Assembly: GCA_947476285.1 (NCBI GenBank)
Contig: CANJPU010000018.1
Location: forward strand, 1-64,000
DNA from: Comamonadaceae bacterium
Lineage (GTDB): Bacteria; Pseudomonadota; Gammaproteobacteria; Burkholderiales; Burkholderiaceae_C
Length of the DNA: 64,000 bases
Direction: 5' to 3'
Shown here: positions 7,627 to 15,652 of the stretch, piece by piece
How the letters are laid out: the number at the start of each line of letters is the position of its first letter
Position numbering within the stretch: the first letter of the stretch is position 1
Made by a program: the position numbers and the translations under genes
Notes under the pieces: model-generated
Databases searched by the model: none
Seen by the model: the letters and a program-made list of their open reading frames with translations, nothing else
Told to the model about the DNA's origin: nothing

Positions 7627-8625
7627 ATGAAGTGGAAGCAGATGGAGCGCAGGGCGGGGTTGCGGCGCAGGGACTTCCTCGTTGCGACCGGGGCAGGTGC
7701 ACTGTGCGCCCATGCCCTCGCGCAGTCCGACTATCCGAGTCGCGCAATCACCGTGATCACTCCGTACGCGCCTGGGGGCGCGGGTGATCAGACGATGCGA
7801 ATCCTCGCCTCATATTTAACGAAGGAGCTGGGGCAGCAGGTGATCGTCGACAACAAGCCCGGCGGCGCGACCGCGCTGGGCTTGTCGCTCGCGGCCAGGG
7901 CTGCCCCTGACGGCTACACGCTGGCGTATGCGCCGCAGTCGATGGTCATCAATCCGCAGCTGTCGAAGAGCCACACCTACGACCCCTTCGGCGATTTCGC
8001 GCCCATCGCGCGCACGGCGCTCCTCAAGTACATCCTCATCGTCAATCCCGCCATGCCTTTCCAGGACATGCGCGGCCTGATTAACTATGCGCGTGCAAAT
8101 CCTGGCAAGCTGAGCTTCGGCAGTTCCGGCATAGGCGGCGGCACGCACCTGGCCGGCGAGCTTCTGATGAAGATGACGGGCGTCAAGCTGTTGCACGTAC
8201 CGTACAGGGGCGCCGGCCCCGCGTTGGTCGACGTGATGGGTGGGCGTTTGTCGATGATGTTCGACGTGCTCAGCACCGCCATTCCGCAGATCAAGAGCGG
8301 TAAGGTGCGTGCGATCGGCGTCACCGCCGAGAACCGATCCCCGCTGTTGCCCGACGTGCCGACGATCGCGGAGACGGTGCCAGGCTATGCAACTGATTTC
8401 TGGATCGGCCTGGCGGCGCCCAAGGCGACGCCGAACGATCGCATCGAGACGCTCAACCGGGCAGTGAACCGCGTGCTGAACAACCAGGAGCTCAAGGACA
8501 AGCTGCTTGGCCTCGGTCTGGAGGCCGCCACGCCGAACAGGCCCCAGGAGTTCGCGAGCTTCATGAAAACCGAGTGGGACCTTTGGGGCGATCTCATTCG
8601 TCACAACAAGATCGAAGGCGAGTAA
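7627..8625 (+). CDS. Bug-family (TctC) periplasmic tricarboxylate-type receptor
   Basis: A 332-residue exported receptor. The leader has a run of arginines followed by RDFLVATGAGALCAHALA, suggesting twin-arginine or Sec export. The mature protein shows Bug marks: YPSRAITVITPYAPGGAGDQ, QQVIVDNKPGGATALG, AAPDGYTLAYA, LLHVPYRGAGPAL and VPTIAETVPGY. Bug proteins bind carboxylates in the periplasm; most lack neighbouring TctAB membrane subunits, as here. GGAG lies about 9 bases before the ATG. It probably captures the acid degraded by the cluster. Confidence 0.9.
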   Translation: MKWKQMERRAGLRRRDFLVATGAGALCAHALAQSDYPSRAITVITPYAPGGAGDQTMRILASYLTKELGQQVIVDNKPGGATALGLSLAARAAPDGYTLAYAPQSMVINPQLSKSHTYDPFGDFAPIARTALLKYILIVNPAMPFQDMRGLINYARANPGKLSFGSSGIGGGTHLAGELLMKMTGVKLLHVPYRGAGPALVDVMGGRLSMMFDVLSTAIPQIKSGKVRAIGVTAENRSPLLPDVPTIAETVPGYATDFWIGLAAPKATPNDRIETLNRAVNRVLNNQELKDKLLGLGLEAATPNRPQEFASFMKTEWDLWGDLIRHNKIEGE

Positions 8626-8629
8626 GGGC

Positions 8630-9682
8630 GTGACGGGCACAGCGTTGATCGTCGGTGGCTTGGGCGTGTCGGGGCGATACCTGTGCGCTGAGCTCGCGCA
8701 GCAGGGCTGGGAAGTATTGAGCGCGGCGCGCCGGGCCGGCGAAGCCGGCGAACAGGGACCGCGCGTGCGGCCCGTGAAGCTCGACGCCTCCGATCCGCAA
8801 GCCTGCCGCTCGGCGCTTCAGGCGCACCCCGGCGTCACCCACGTCTTCCACTGCGCACGCCGAGACCATGCCGTGGCGGCCGAGGAAGTCCGCTTCAACA
8901 CCGAGATGCTCGCCAACGTGCTGGACGCATTGGCCGAAACCTCGCCCACCCTTCAGCACGTCACCTTGATGCACGGCATGAAGGCGTACGGAACGCTGCT
9001 CGGCGCTTTCCGCACGCCGGCGCGCGAGAGCGATCCGCGGCTGCCGGTGGCGCTCTCGTACTACGCCCAGGAGGACCTGCTTCTGGCACGCCAGCCGAGC
9101 GCCACCTGGACATGGTCGGCGCTGCGGCCCGGACCCATCATGGGCATCACCCTGGGCTATTCGGGCAACGTGGTGCAGATCCTGGCCGTGTGGGGCAGCA
9201 TCTGCCGCGAACTCGGCATGCCGCTGTGGTTTCCCGGGACGCTGGCGGGGTTCACTGCGCTGCGCCAGGCCTGCGACGCCCGGCTGCTCGCCAAGGCCGC
9301 TGCGTGGACAGCGACGCATCCGGCGTGTGCAAACCAGGCCTTCAACGTCGGCAACGGCGAGCTTTTCCGGTGGGAGCATCTGTGGCCTCGGCTCGCCGCT
9401 TTCTTCGGGCTCGAAGCCGCGGGTCCAGCGCCGATCCGGCTGCGCGATTTCATGCAGGACAAGGAGCCGCTGTGGAAACAGATGGTGCAGCGGCACTCAC
9501 TGCAGCCCAACCCATTCAGCGCGGTCGCTTCCTGGGGCTATGCCGACACCTTCCACAACGGTTGGGACAGTTTCGCGAGTGACGTGCGCTTGCGCACCAC
9601 CGGGTTCGGCGCAGTGGCCGAGACCGGCGAATCCCTGCTCGGACTTTTCGCCGAGCTGCGCGACAGCCGCGTCATTCCCTGA
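8630..9682 (+). CDS. PRISE-like SDR, NAD(P)-dependent enone reductase candidate
   Basis: A 350-residue extended short-chain dehydrogenase. The nucleotide-binding motif is IVGGLGVSGRYLC near residue 7, followed by VFHCARR and, in place of the usual Tyr-x3-Lys, MHGMKAYG near residue 120, then LSYYAQEDLLL and RPGPIMGI. This arrangement resembles the progesterone 5-beta-reductase/iridoid synthase (PRISE) family, which reduces enones. Substrate is not known, but the neighbouring KstD-like flavoprotein fits an alicyclic or terpenoid-like compound. GTG start, 4 bases after the previous stop. Other extended SDR roles cannot be excluded. Confidence 0.7.
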   Translation: MTGTALIVGGLGVSGRYLCAELAQQGWEVLSAARRAGEAGEQGPRVRPVKLDASDPQACRSALQAHPGVTHVFHCARRDHAVAAEEVRFNTEMLANVLDALAETSPTLQHVTLMHGMKAYGTLLGAFRTPARESDPRLPVALSYYAQEDLLLARQPSATWTWSALRPGPIMGITLGYSGNVVQILAVWGSICRELGMPLWFPGTLAGFTALRQACDARLLAKAAAWTATHPACANQAFNVGNGELFRWEHLWPRLAAFFGLEAAGPAPIRLRDFMQDKEPLWKQMVQRHSLQPNPFSAVASWGYADTFHNGWDSFASDVRLRTTGFGAVAETGESLLGLFAELRDSRVIP

Positions 9683-9732
9683 ATGATCCCTGAGTGTTCC
9701 CACAGCCTTCCTTCTACAAAGAGAGCAGACCC

Positions 9733-10752
9733 ATGATGTTCGACACTTCAACAAAGCGCTCCTTCGGTGCCAAGGCGGCAATGCGCTCCCGGTGGCTCGC
9801 GGGCCTGTTCGCCCTCATTGCCCTCACGGCGGTGCTCATCGCGCCGCACGCGGCACAGGCGCAGGCGCCGGCTCGCCCGCTGCGTATCGTCATCCCATTC
9901 GCAACGGGCAGCTACACCGACAACTTCGCGCGCATCGTCGTGCCGCCTTTCGCGGAGCGCCTGCGCGCGGTGGTCTTGATCGACAACAAGCCGGGCGCCA
10001 ATGGCGCCATCGCCGCCGAGGCAGTCGCCAAGTCGGCGCCCGATGGATTGACGGTGCTGCTCGGCGGATCGAGTTCGATCGCGATCAACCCCAGCCTGTA
10101 CAAGACGCTGCCCTACGACCCGATTCGCGATCTCGTGCCCGTGGCGCGCTCCGGCTCCCTGCCGTTCATGCTGGTCGCGCATCCCAGCGTGCCCGCGACC
10201 AACGTCCCCGAGCTCATCGCCTATGCGAAGCAGAACCCGGGCAAGCTGACCTATGCCACGCCCAACAGCAGTTCGCTGATGGCCATGGAGATGTTCAAAC
10301 GGCGTGCGGGGGTCGACATCCTGAGCGTGCCCTACAAGTCCAGCCCGCAAGCCATGCTCGACATGCTGGCCAATCAGGTGCAGATCCAGATCGCCGACTA
10401 CGCCACGGCGATCCCGCACGTGCGCTCTGGCAAGGCGCGCGTGCTGGCGGTCACGATGGCGCAGCCCACGCCCCTCCTGCCTGGGGTACACACAGTCGAC
10501 GAGGTGCTCAAGGGCTTCGACGTTTCCGCGTGGAACGGCTTGTTCGTCTCGCGAAATACGCCGGCCGCGACCATCCAGCGCATCGCCACCGCGTGGAACG
10601 AAACGCTCGCGCAGCGCGATGTGCAGGACAGACTTGCCACCATGGGTTTCGACGTATCGACGATGGGTCCGGAGGCCTTCGCGCCCTATGTGCGCGAGCA
10701 GATCGCCAACTGGGCACGGCTGGCGCAAGAGACCGGGATCAAGCCCGAGTGA
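9733..10752 (+). CDS. Second Bug-family (TctC) periplasmic receptor
   Basis: A 339-residue receptor with an N-terminal basic and hydrophobic segment ending APHAAQAQA, likely cleaved. Bug marks are RPLRIVIPFATGSYTDNFAR, VVLIDNKPGANGAIAAEAV, SAPDGLTVLLGG, ILSVPYKSSPQAM and the C-terminal YVREQIANWARLAQETGI. It differs clearly from the Bug protein at 7627, so it is a separate receptor and not a tandem copy; the two may bind different acids or an acid and its intermediate. Start at 9733 (ATGATG; 9736 is possible). No TctA or TctB membrane partner lies nearby. Confidence 0.88.
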   Translation: MMFDTSTKRSFGAKAAMRSRWLAGLFALIALTAVLIAPHAAQAQAPARPLRIVIPFATGSYTDNFARIVVPPFAERLRAVVLIDNKPGANGAIAAEAVAKSAPDGLTVLLGGSSSIAINPSLYKTLPYDPIRDLVPVARSGSLPFMLVAHPSVPATNVPELIAYAKQNPGKLTYATPNSSSLMAMEMFKRRAGVDILSVPYKSSPQAMLDMLANQVQIQIADYATAIPHVRSGKARVLAVTMAQPTPLLPGVHTVDEVLKGFDVSAWNGLFVSRNTPAATIQRIATAWNETLAQRDVQDRLATMGFDVSTMGPEAFAPYVREQIANWARLAQETGIKPE

Positions 10753-10789
10753 AGGCGCCAACGCCGCACGACTGCGCCGCAGGTCACGC

Positions 10790-12370
10790 ATGAGTGACGC
10801 CCTCGGTCCTTTGGAAGGTTTGCTGGCCGGCCGCGTCGTCTGCGCACCGCCCGCGGATTACCGCGTCGAAGAAGTCGATGTGGTTGTGGTCGGCGGCGGT
10901 GGTGCGGGGCTCGCGGCCGCCAGTGCGGCGGCGGCCCTGGGGCGTCGGGTCGTCCTGCTCGAAAAGAATGCCGCGCTGGGTGGCAGTACCGCGTGGTCGG
11001 TCGGTTCGGTGAGCGCGTCCAACACGGCTCACCAGCGGCGCGAGGGCATCATGGATTGCCCTGAGCATCATTGGGAGGATCTGGCGCTTTTCTCGGGCCC
11101 CGAGCTCGCGCGGGACAACCGTGAACTGGCGCGCGTGCTCACGTCGAACGCGCCGGAAACATTCGAATGGCTGCTGTCCACCGGACTGCGCTTCGTCGGC
11201 CCGATGCCCGAGCCCCCGCACCGCAGGCCGCGCATGCACAACGTGCTGCCCAATTCGAAGGCGTTTCCCTATCACCTCGGCCGCCATTGCCGCAAGCTCG
11301 GTGTGCGCATCGAACTCGATGCCAAGGCGGATGCGCTTTGGATGGAGGACGGCCGCGTCAAAGGCGTGCTGGCCACACTCCCAGGTAGCCGGGGCCGCGT
11401 GGCCTGGCGCGCACTCGGCGGTGTGGTGCTCGCCGGCGGCGACTTCAGCGGCAGCCCTCAACTGAAGGCGACCTACGCCTCGGAACTCGTCGCACGCGTG
11501 GACGCGATGAACCCTGGCAGCACCGGCGAAGGCATTGTGCTGGGCCTCGCGGCCGGCGCCGTGGTGCGCAACGGCGATCACCTTCGAGGCCCCTTCTTGC
11601 GCTTCGTGCCGCCCGCGAACCCGCACTGGCTTCAGCGGCTGCCGCCCCATCCACTCGTCACGGAGCTGATGGCGTGGGCCTACCGGCACGTGCCGTCGAG
11701 CCTGTTGCGTCCGCTGCTGATGCGCTTCGTCACGACTTCGCTCGCGCCAGAGGCAGCGGTCTTCCGCGCCGGCGCGATGTTGGTCGACCTCGCCGGGCGA
11801 CGCATCGATCTGGCCGGTCGCAACGTGCATCACGCCGTGGCCGACGTGCAGGAGCGAATGGCCTACATCGTGTTCGATGCACGGGCCGCGCGGCTCTTCA
11901 CGAAGTGGCCGAACTTCGTATCGACCGCGCCTGGAGTGGCTTACGCGTACCTCGATGACTACCGAAACACGCGGCCGGACATCTTCCATGAGGCGCCGAC
12001 AGTGGCCGCGCTCGCCAAGCAGTTGCGGGTGGATGCCGGCACGCTCGAGGCGAGTTTGCAGCAGCCTGCCGATGGCGGCGTCCAATCTCACAGATCCACC
12101 CAGGGTCCGATCTTCGCCCTCGGACCGGCCAAGGCTTACGTGGTGTTCACGAACGGCGGTCTGGACGTGTCGTCGCAACTCGAAGTGCTGGACGCGAACG
12201 GTGCACCCATCCAAGGGCTGTACGCTGCTGGCTCCAATGGGCAGGGCGGCCTGCTGCTGGAGGGCCACGGCCACCACCTCATGTGGGCTTTCGCGTCCGG
12301 ACGCGTCGCCGGCCGAAATTGCGCCTACGCGAGCACGTCTGCAGTACAGGCTACCCAACAGTCCGACTGA
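10790..12370 (+). CDS. FAD-dependent dehydrogenase, 3-ketosteroid 1-dehydrogenase/fumarate reductase type
   Basis: A 526-residue flavoprotein. The dinucleotide-binding site is VDVVVVGGGGAGLAAASAAA (about 28-48), followed by VVLLEKNAALGGSTAWSVGS as in the KstD/flavocytochrome c family. A second nucleotide-contacting region reads GGVVLAGGDFSGSPQL, and the C-terminal cofactor segment is GLYAAGSNGQGGLLLEGHGH. The family introduces or removes C=C bonds next to carbonyls. Together with the PRISE-like SDR this suggests a cyclic ketone or enone substrate, which is inference. Last intact gene of the operon; the genes after it are broken. Confidence 0.82.
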   Translation: MSDALGPLEGLLAGRVVCAPPADYRVEEVDVVVVGGGGAGLAAASAAAALGRRVVLLEKNAALGGSTAWSVGSVSASNTAHQRREGIMDCPEHHWEDLALFSGPELARDNRELARVLTSNAPETFEWLLSTGLRFVGPMPEPPHRRPRMHNVLPNSKAFPYHLGRHCRKLGVRIELDAKADALWMEDGRVKGVLATLPGSRGRVAWRALGGVVLAGGDFSGSPQLKATYASELVARVDAMNPGSTGEGIVLGLAAGAVVRNGDHLRGPFLRFVPPANPHWLQRLPPHPLVTELMAWAYRHVPSSLLRPLLMRFVTTSLAPEAAVFRAGAMLVDLAGRRIDLAGRNVHHAVADVQERMAYIVFDARAARLFTKWPNFVSTAPGVAYAYLDDYRNTRPDIFHEAPTVAALAKQLRVDAGTLEASLQQPADGGVQSHRSTQGPIFALGPAKAYVVFTNGGLDVSSQLEVLDANGAPIQGLYAAGSNGQGGLLLEGHGHHLMWAFASGRVAGRNCAYASTSAVQATQQSD

Positions 12371-12441
12371 GCAACAATCGGCGATTTGGCCGGCTATATT
12401 CAATAAGAAGCGTCTGCATATCACGCGATTTCGATAACAGG

Positions 12442-12711
12442 GTGGTGTTCGTTGCCGGCGCGTCCGGTGGAATCGGCATGGCGTCGTCGAAGATGCTGCT
12501 GGAACGGGGCGTGCGCGTTGCACTGCATTACCGCTCCCGGGCCGAAGGGCTGGAAGGACTTCTGCAGGAGTACGGCGCCGAGAAGGTGGCCCTGGTCAAA
12601 GCAGACGTGACCCGGTGCGACGAGGTCGAGTCCGCCGTGGCCGAGGCTCTCAAGCCTTTCCTGGACACGCCTGGAGCGAAGAGTCTGACGCGCTGCTTAT
12701 CAGCCGCCTGA
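12442..12711 (+). pseudogene. SDR (FabG-like) remnant, N-terminal part
   Basis: The frame reads VVFVAGASGGIGMASSKMLL, then VRVALHYRSRAEG and VALVKADVTRCDEVESAV, the Rossmann half of a short-chain dehydrogenase with the GxxxGIG motif. After about 75 residues the similarity stops, and the catalytic Tyr-x3-Lys half is absent. No ATG start is visible; GTG at 12442 could serve. The frame continues into unrelated sequence and stops at 12709-12711. The missing part was probably deleted together with the front of the next gene. Confidence 0.65.
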
Positions 12712-12857
12712 ACATGAACTCGCAGGATGTGGCCGAGCTGATCGAGCAGCGGATCGCTCGGCCGGTTGTGACATCCATCACCGCCACCTTGTGGAAGCTG
12801 ATGCGCAGCGCAGGCTTGCACGACCGCATCGAAGGCTGCGGCCGTTTGCTCGTGTAG
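12672..12857 (+). pseudogene. Asp/Glu racemase or maleate isomerase-type enzyme remnant, C-terminal part
   Basis: In a different frame from the SDR piece, the sequence reads ESDALLISRLNMNSQDVAEL, then ARPVVTSITATLWKLMRSAG and HDRIEGCGRLL before the stop. This is the C-terminal third typical of arylmalonate decarboxylase/maleate isomerase/Asp-Glu racemase relatives. The Cys normally found in the LLISC(T/A)N motif is Arg here. With its N-terminal two thirds missing, the gene is not functional. The join to the SDR remnant lies near 12660-12675. Confidence 0.55.
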
Positions 12858-12866
12858 TGTTTCACC

Positions 12867-12920
12867 GTGAAGAGAGTTGGGTTCGTCGGCGTCGGCCTCA
12901 TCCCATGGAAGGTGCGGTAA
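12867..12920 (+). pseudogene. Possible thiolase-like gene start, truncated
   Basis: Ten bases after the racemase remnant a GTG opens a 17-codon frame, MKRVGFVGVGLIPWKVR, followed by a stop. The stretch resembles the first residues of thiolase-like proteins. It ends where the transposase remnant begins, as expected for a gene cut by an insertion. The similarity is short, so the identification is weak. Confidence 0.3.
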
Positions 12921-13080
12921 GCGGACAAGAATTATTCGGAGCTGGCCCTTGTCGCCCAGCCGCACCCGGTATCTTGGCCGTCACCGGCACCGTCTGTCCG
13001 CCCTTGACCAGGCGAACCGCCTCCAGCTTGAATTCCAGGGTGTATTTGCCCCGGGCCTGTCCGTCTTTTCTCTTGTTCAT
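12921..13080 (-). mobile_element. IS3-family orfA (transposase) remnant
   Basis: The minus-strand frame starting at 13080 reads MNKRKDGQARGKYTLEFKLE, then AVRLVKGGQTVPVTAKI, the N-terminus of IS3-family OrfA helix-turn-helix proteins. After about 37 residues the similarity ends, and the rest of OrfA and all of OrfB are absent. The element is therefore an internally deleted leftover. Its right end should lie between 13080 and about 13190; I could not resolve terminal inverted repeats. Confidence 0.6.
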
Positions 13081-13209
13081 CTTCGATCTCCAATTGCTGA
13101 GTTTTCACATCAGAGATGGAGTACGCCTTTCTGGGGCAAGATCAGCGGCACAATGATGCGCATCGTGCGCCATTCACTTTTGGCGTTGGGCCACCGCTAG
13201 AAAGGTCAC

Positions 13210-13962
13210 ATGATTGCGCTGCTATCCGATCCACAGACGTGGATCGCGTTCCTTACGCTCACCGCGCTCGAGCTCGTGCTCGGAATCGACAATGTCATCT
13301 TCATTTCGATCCTGGTTGACAAGCTACCGAAGGAGCGGCGCGATCTAGCGCGCAGGATCGGCCTGTTCCTCGCCATGTTCATGCGCGTGGGGCTCCTGTT
13401 CCTGCTTTCCTGGATTGTTGGACTGACTGAGGCGCTCTTTTCTGTATTCCGTCAGGAAATCTCTGGTCGCGACCTCATCTTGATCGGCGGCGGTCTCTTC
13501 CTGCTCTGGAAAAGTACGAAGGAGGTCCATCAGTTACTGGAGGGCGAAAAGGGCGAAGCTTCCACGGCAGTCCCAGCGACGTTTTCGGCCGTTATCCTTC
13601 AGATCGCGATCATTGACATCGTTTTCTCTTTCGACTCAATCATCACCGCCGTGGGAATGGTCGACCAAGTGGAGGTCATGATCGCAGCCGTCATCGCTTC
13701 AGTGCTGCTGATGATGGCCTTTGCTGGCGGGATCGGACGCGTCGTCTCAGAGCATCCGACGATCAAGATGCTTGCCCTGGCCTTCTTGTTGGTCATTGGC
13801 GTCGTGTTGATCGCCGACGGATTTGATCACCACGTTCCGAAAGGATACGTGTACTTCGCCATGGCGTTCTCGGTCGCTGTCGAGTTGCTTAACATCAGAA
13901 TGAGGAAGCGTTCGGTTCGGCGAGCCGAGTTGCACGAGCGCTACACACGCGATGGTGAATGA
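13210..13962 (+). CDS. TerC family integral membrane protein
   Basis: A 250-residue multi-spanning protein (about seven hydrophobic segments) of the TerC/Alx family. Family marks are ALELVLGIDNVIFISILV near the N-terminus with the conserved acidic residue, QIAIIDIVFSFDSIITAVG in the middle, and a C-terminal VYFAMAFSVAVELLNI. Relatives export metal ions such as manganese or take part in tellurite resistance; no ter operon is present. No manganese riboswitch was recognised upstream. Its stop lies 4 bases before the favoured start of the next gene. It follows the IS3 remnant. Confidence 0.9.
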   Translation: MIALLSDPQTWIAFLTLTALELVLGIDNVIFISILVDKLPKERRDLARRIGLFLAMFMRVGLLFLLSWIVGLTEALFSVFRQEISGRDLILIGGGLFLLWKSTKEVHQLLEGEKGEASTAVPATFSAVILQIAIIDIVFSFDSIITAVGMVDQVEVMIAAVIASVLLMMAFAGGIGRVVSEHPTIKMLALAFLLVIGVVLIADGFDHHVPKGYVYFAMAFSVAVELLNIRMRKRSVRRAELHERYTRDGE

Positions 13963-13966
13963 GTCC

Positions 13967-14440
13967 ATGCAGCTTCAGCAGCGGCCCAAGAAGCCAATCT
14001 TGTTTTCTTTGCTGATCGTCTTTGTATCAGCTTGCTCCACGACAAGCACCACGTCGCCCGAAGCTTCAATGCAGCAGGTGGCAGCCGCCACGGACGAGTG
14101 GCGCGCGGCCTACGACAGTCGCGAACCCAAACGCATCACTGCGCAGTACGCAGCAGATGCCGCGCTATGGGGAACGAATCTCAAGGTAATTGCAACGACC
14201 CCCTCCGCCGTTGCAGAGTACTTCAAAGACTCTCCCGCTCGCCCCGACGTGCGGGTAGTGTTCGGCCAGCAGAACATACGCGTGTACGGCGATTTCGCGC
14301 TCAATAGTGGAACGTACACGTTCACAGGCGTGCGCGATGGAAAGCCGAGTTCAACTCCGGCGCGCTACAGCTTGGCTTTCCGCAGGCATGAGGGCAAGTG
14401 GCTAATCGTCGATCACCATTCTTCGAGGCTGCCGCAGTAG
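13967..14440 (+). CDS. SnoaL/DUF4440-like lipoprotein (NTF2-like fold)
   Basis: A 157-residue protein with a lipoprotein signal (hydrophobic stretch ending FVSAC, Cys at about 22). The mature part begins ASMQQVAAATDEWRAAYDSR, continues ITAQYAADAALWGTNLKV, YFKDSP and DFALNSGTYTFTG, and ends SLAFRRHEGKWLIVDHHSS. This pattern is typical of SgcJ/EcaC or DUF4440-type NTF2-like domains, which form small dimeric barrels of varied function. The start is taken at 13967; an ATG at 13952 overlapping terC by 11 bases would only lengthen the n-region. Substrate unknown. Confidence 0.75.
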   Translation: MQLQQRPKKPILFSLLIVFVSACSTTSTTSPEASMQQVAAATDEWRAAYDSREPKRITAQYAADAALWGTNLKVIATTPSAVAEYFKDSPARPDVRVVFGQQNIRVYGDFALNSGTYTFTGVRDGKPSSTPARYSLAFRRHEGKWLIVDHHSSRLPQ

Positions 14441-14503
14441 ATTTTTAGCCCTTGACGTTGAGTGGATGCCGAAAGGTCCGCTCCCTTCGTGCACCCTTCG
14501 GCC

Positions 14504-14539
14504 GCGGTAGGGGTGGGGAGCAATCCCCGTCCCTACCGC
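14504..14539. repeat. 15-bp perfect hairpin with two G-U pairs
   Basis: Arms 14504-14518 and 14525-14539 pair along all 15 positions, counting two G-U wobbles, around a 6-base loop. As RNA or single-stranded DNA this would be very stable. No T-run follows, so it is not a standard terminator. It sits between the lipoprotein gene and the VOC gene in the accessory block. Confidence 0.55.
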
Positions 14540-14613
14540 GACCTTGGCGCCTGCTTGCGGCACAATAGCAAGCTGCCAACTGTGTATGAAACCATGAACT
14601 CTGGAGACAAAGA

Positions 14614-15015
14614 ATGTTCAGTCATGTGATGGTCGGATCGAACGACATCGAGCGTTCAAAGCGGTTCTATGATGCAGCGCTTGGTGTACTTGGAGTTGCA
14701 GAGCCGATACGAAACAAGGCAAGCACTGGGCACACCAGGCTTTTCTATCGGCATGATGGAGGAACGTTCTGCGTGACCGAGCCGATCAACGGTGAGCCCG
14801 CAAGCTTTGCCAACGGTGGCACCATTGCGTTCAAGTGCACTTCGCCTGAACAGGTGCGCGAGTTCCACGACACGGCAGTTGCGCACGGCGGCACGTCTAT
14901 TGAGGGTCCACCGGGTCTGCGTGATGGGAAAGTGGGCGCGATGCATCTGGCCTACGTGCGAGATCCAGATGGCAATAAGCTCTGCGCGCTTCACAGACCC
15001 AAAGTGGGTAGCTGA
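14614..15015 (+). CDS. VOC (glyoxalase/dioxygenase superfamily) protein
   Basis: A 133-residue single-module-pair VOC protein. It starts MFSHVMVGSNDIERSKRFYD, the usual beta-alpha opening with a metal-ligand His at residue 4, and ends MHLAYVRDPDGNKLCALHRP, where HLAYVRDPDGN is the standard second half. The central CTSPEQVREFHDTAVAHGG is the helix between the modules. The family covers glyoxalases, fosfomycin-resistance enzymes and dioxygenases; nothing here fixes the substrate. GGAG lies about 10 bases before the ATG. It stands alone in an accessory block next to unrelated small genes. Confidence 0.85.
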   Translation: MFSHVMVGSNDIERSKRFYDAALGVLGVAEPIRNKASTGHTRLFYRHDGGTFCVTEPINGEPASFANGGTIAFKCTSPEQVREFHDTAVAHGGTSIEGPPGLRDGKVGAMHLAYVRDPDGNKLCALHRPKVGS

Positions 15016-15117
15016 GGTGATGCGTTTGCATCCGTGATGTCACCGTCAAAGGTCGTCCAGGTGCCAACAAGTAAGGTTAGGCATCACTGATCCGCCCCTT
15101 CCGCCCCTTCCGCATCG

Positions 15118-15594
15118 ATGAAACCGTCCATTGCTCTTGTCCTTATCGCGTCCCATATTGCCATTGCCGCAGTCGGGTTTGCCGCAGGCATCTACGCACT
15201 GCCAATACTGATCGCACCAGCAGCACCCACCACCGCAGAAGTCCAGGCAGCGATGGTCCAGGTTCAGTTCACTGGTCGGTTCAAGCGAGATCTCAAAGAC
15301 AGCGACGCCTTGCATTGGGGCGAGGGAGTTGTCTCGGTGTCGCCAAAGGCGATTTCGTTGGCCGGCAGACTCGCCCCAGGGCCGGACTACAAGCTATACC
15401 TGTCGCCACAGTTCGTTGAAACCGAGGCAGACTTCAAGAGGCTCAAGACCAGTATGGCAAGAGTCGGCGATGTCAAGACGTTCGAGAACTTTATCGTTCC
15501 GGTTCCCGCAGGTATCGAACCAGAAAAGTTCTCAGCGGTCATCGTGTGGTGCGAGACTTTCAGCCAGTTCATCACAGCCGCAAAGTACAGGTAG
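15118..15594 (+). CDS. DM13 domain protein, membrane-anchored or exported
   Basis: A 158-residue protein with an N-terminal hydrophobic segment (about 5-32) that is either a signal or an anchor, followed by a DM13 domain from about residue 48: FTGRFKRDLKDSDALHWGEG, SLAGRLAPGPDYKLYLSPQF, VGDVKTFENFIVPVPAG and VIVWCETFSQFITAAKYR. The single Cys in VIVWCE is the conserved one proposed for redox activity in the family. The role in bacteria is uncertain. The last accessory gene before the housekeeping block. Confidence 0.85.
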   Translation: MKPSIALVLIASHIAIAAVGFAAGIYALPILIAPAAPTTAEVQAAMVQVQFTGRFKRDLKDSDALHWGEGVVSVSPKAISLAGRLAPGPDYKLYLSPQFVETEADFKRLKTSMARVGDVKTFENFIVPVPAGIEPEKFSAVIVWCETFSQFITAAKYR

Positions 15595-15606
15595 CGCGGT
15601 GACACA

Positions 15607-15652
15607 GGTTACTCGCTCAAACGGAGCGCCACTTAGCAAGCTTTCGTTCGGT
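15607..15652 (+). other. Possible attC relic at the accessory/core junction
   Basis: CTCGCTCAAACGGAGCGCC (15612-15630) nearly matches the left half of the attC-like site after aqpZ, and CACTTAGC followed by GTTCGGT (15646-15652) resembles its right half, with the central loop missing. This could be the collapsed remains of a cassette site. Both core boxes depart from consensus, so it is a weak call. Confidence 0.25.

Noticed and set aside
10784-12523. A 579-codon open frame antisense to the FAD dehydrogenase gene
   Set aside because: High-GC codon bias keeps the opposite strand open; the translation is Arg/His-rich without motifs, while the + strand gene has clear family motifs.
13081-13209. 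Search for a manganese (yybP-ykoY) riboswitch before terC
   Set aside because: The conserved loop sequences were not found; the region is mostly IS remnant.
15074-15080. GTTAGGC after the VOC gene, matching an attC core
   Set aside because: No matching 5' box or inner arms were found upstream within attC distance.
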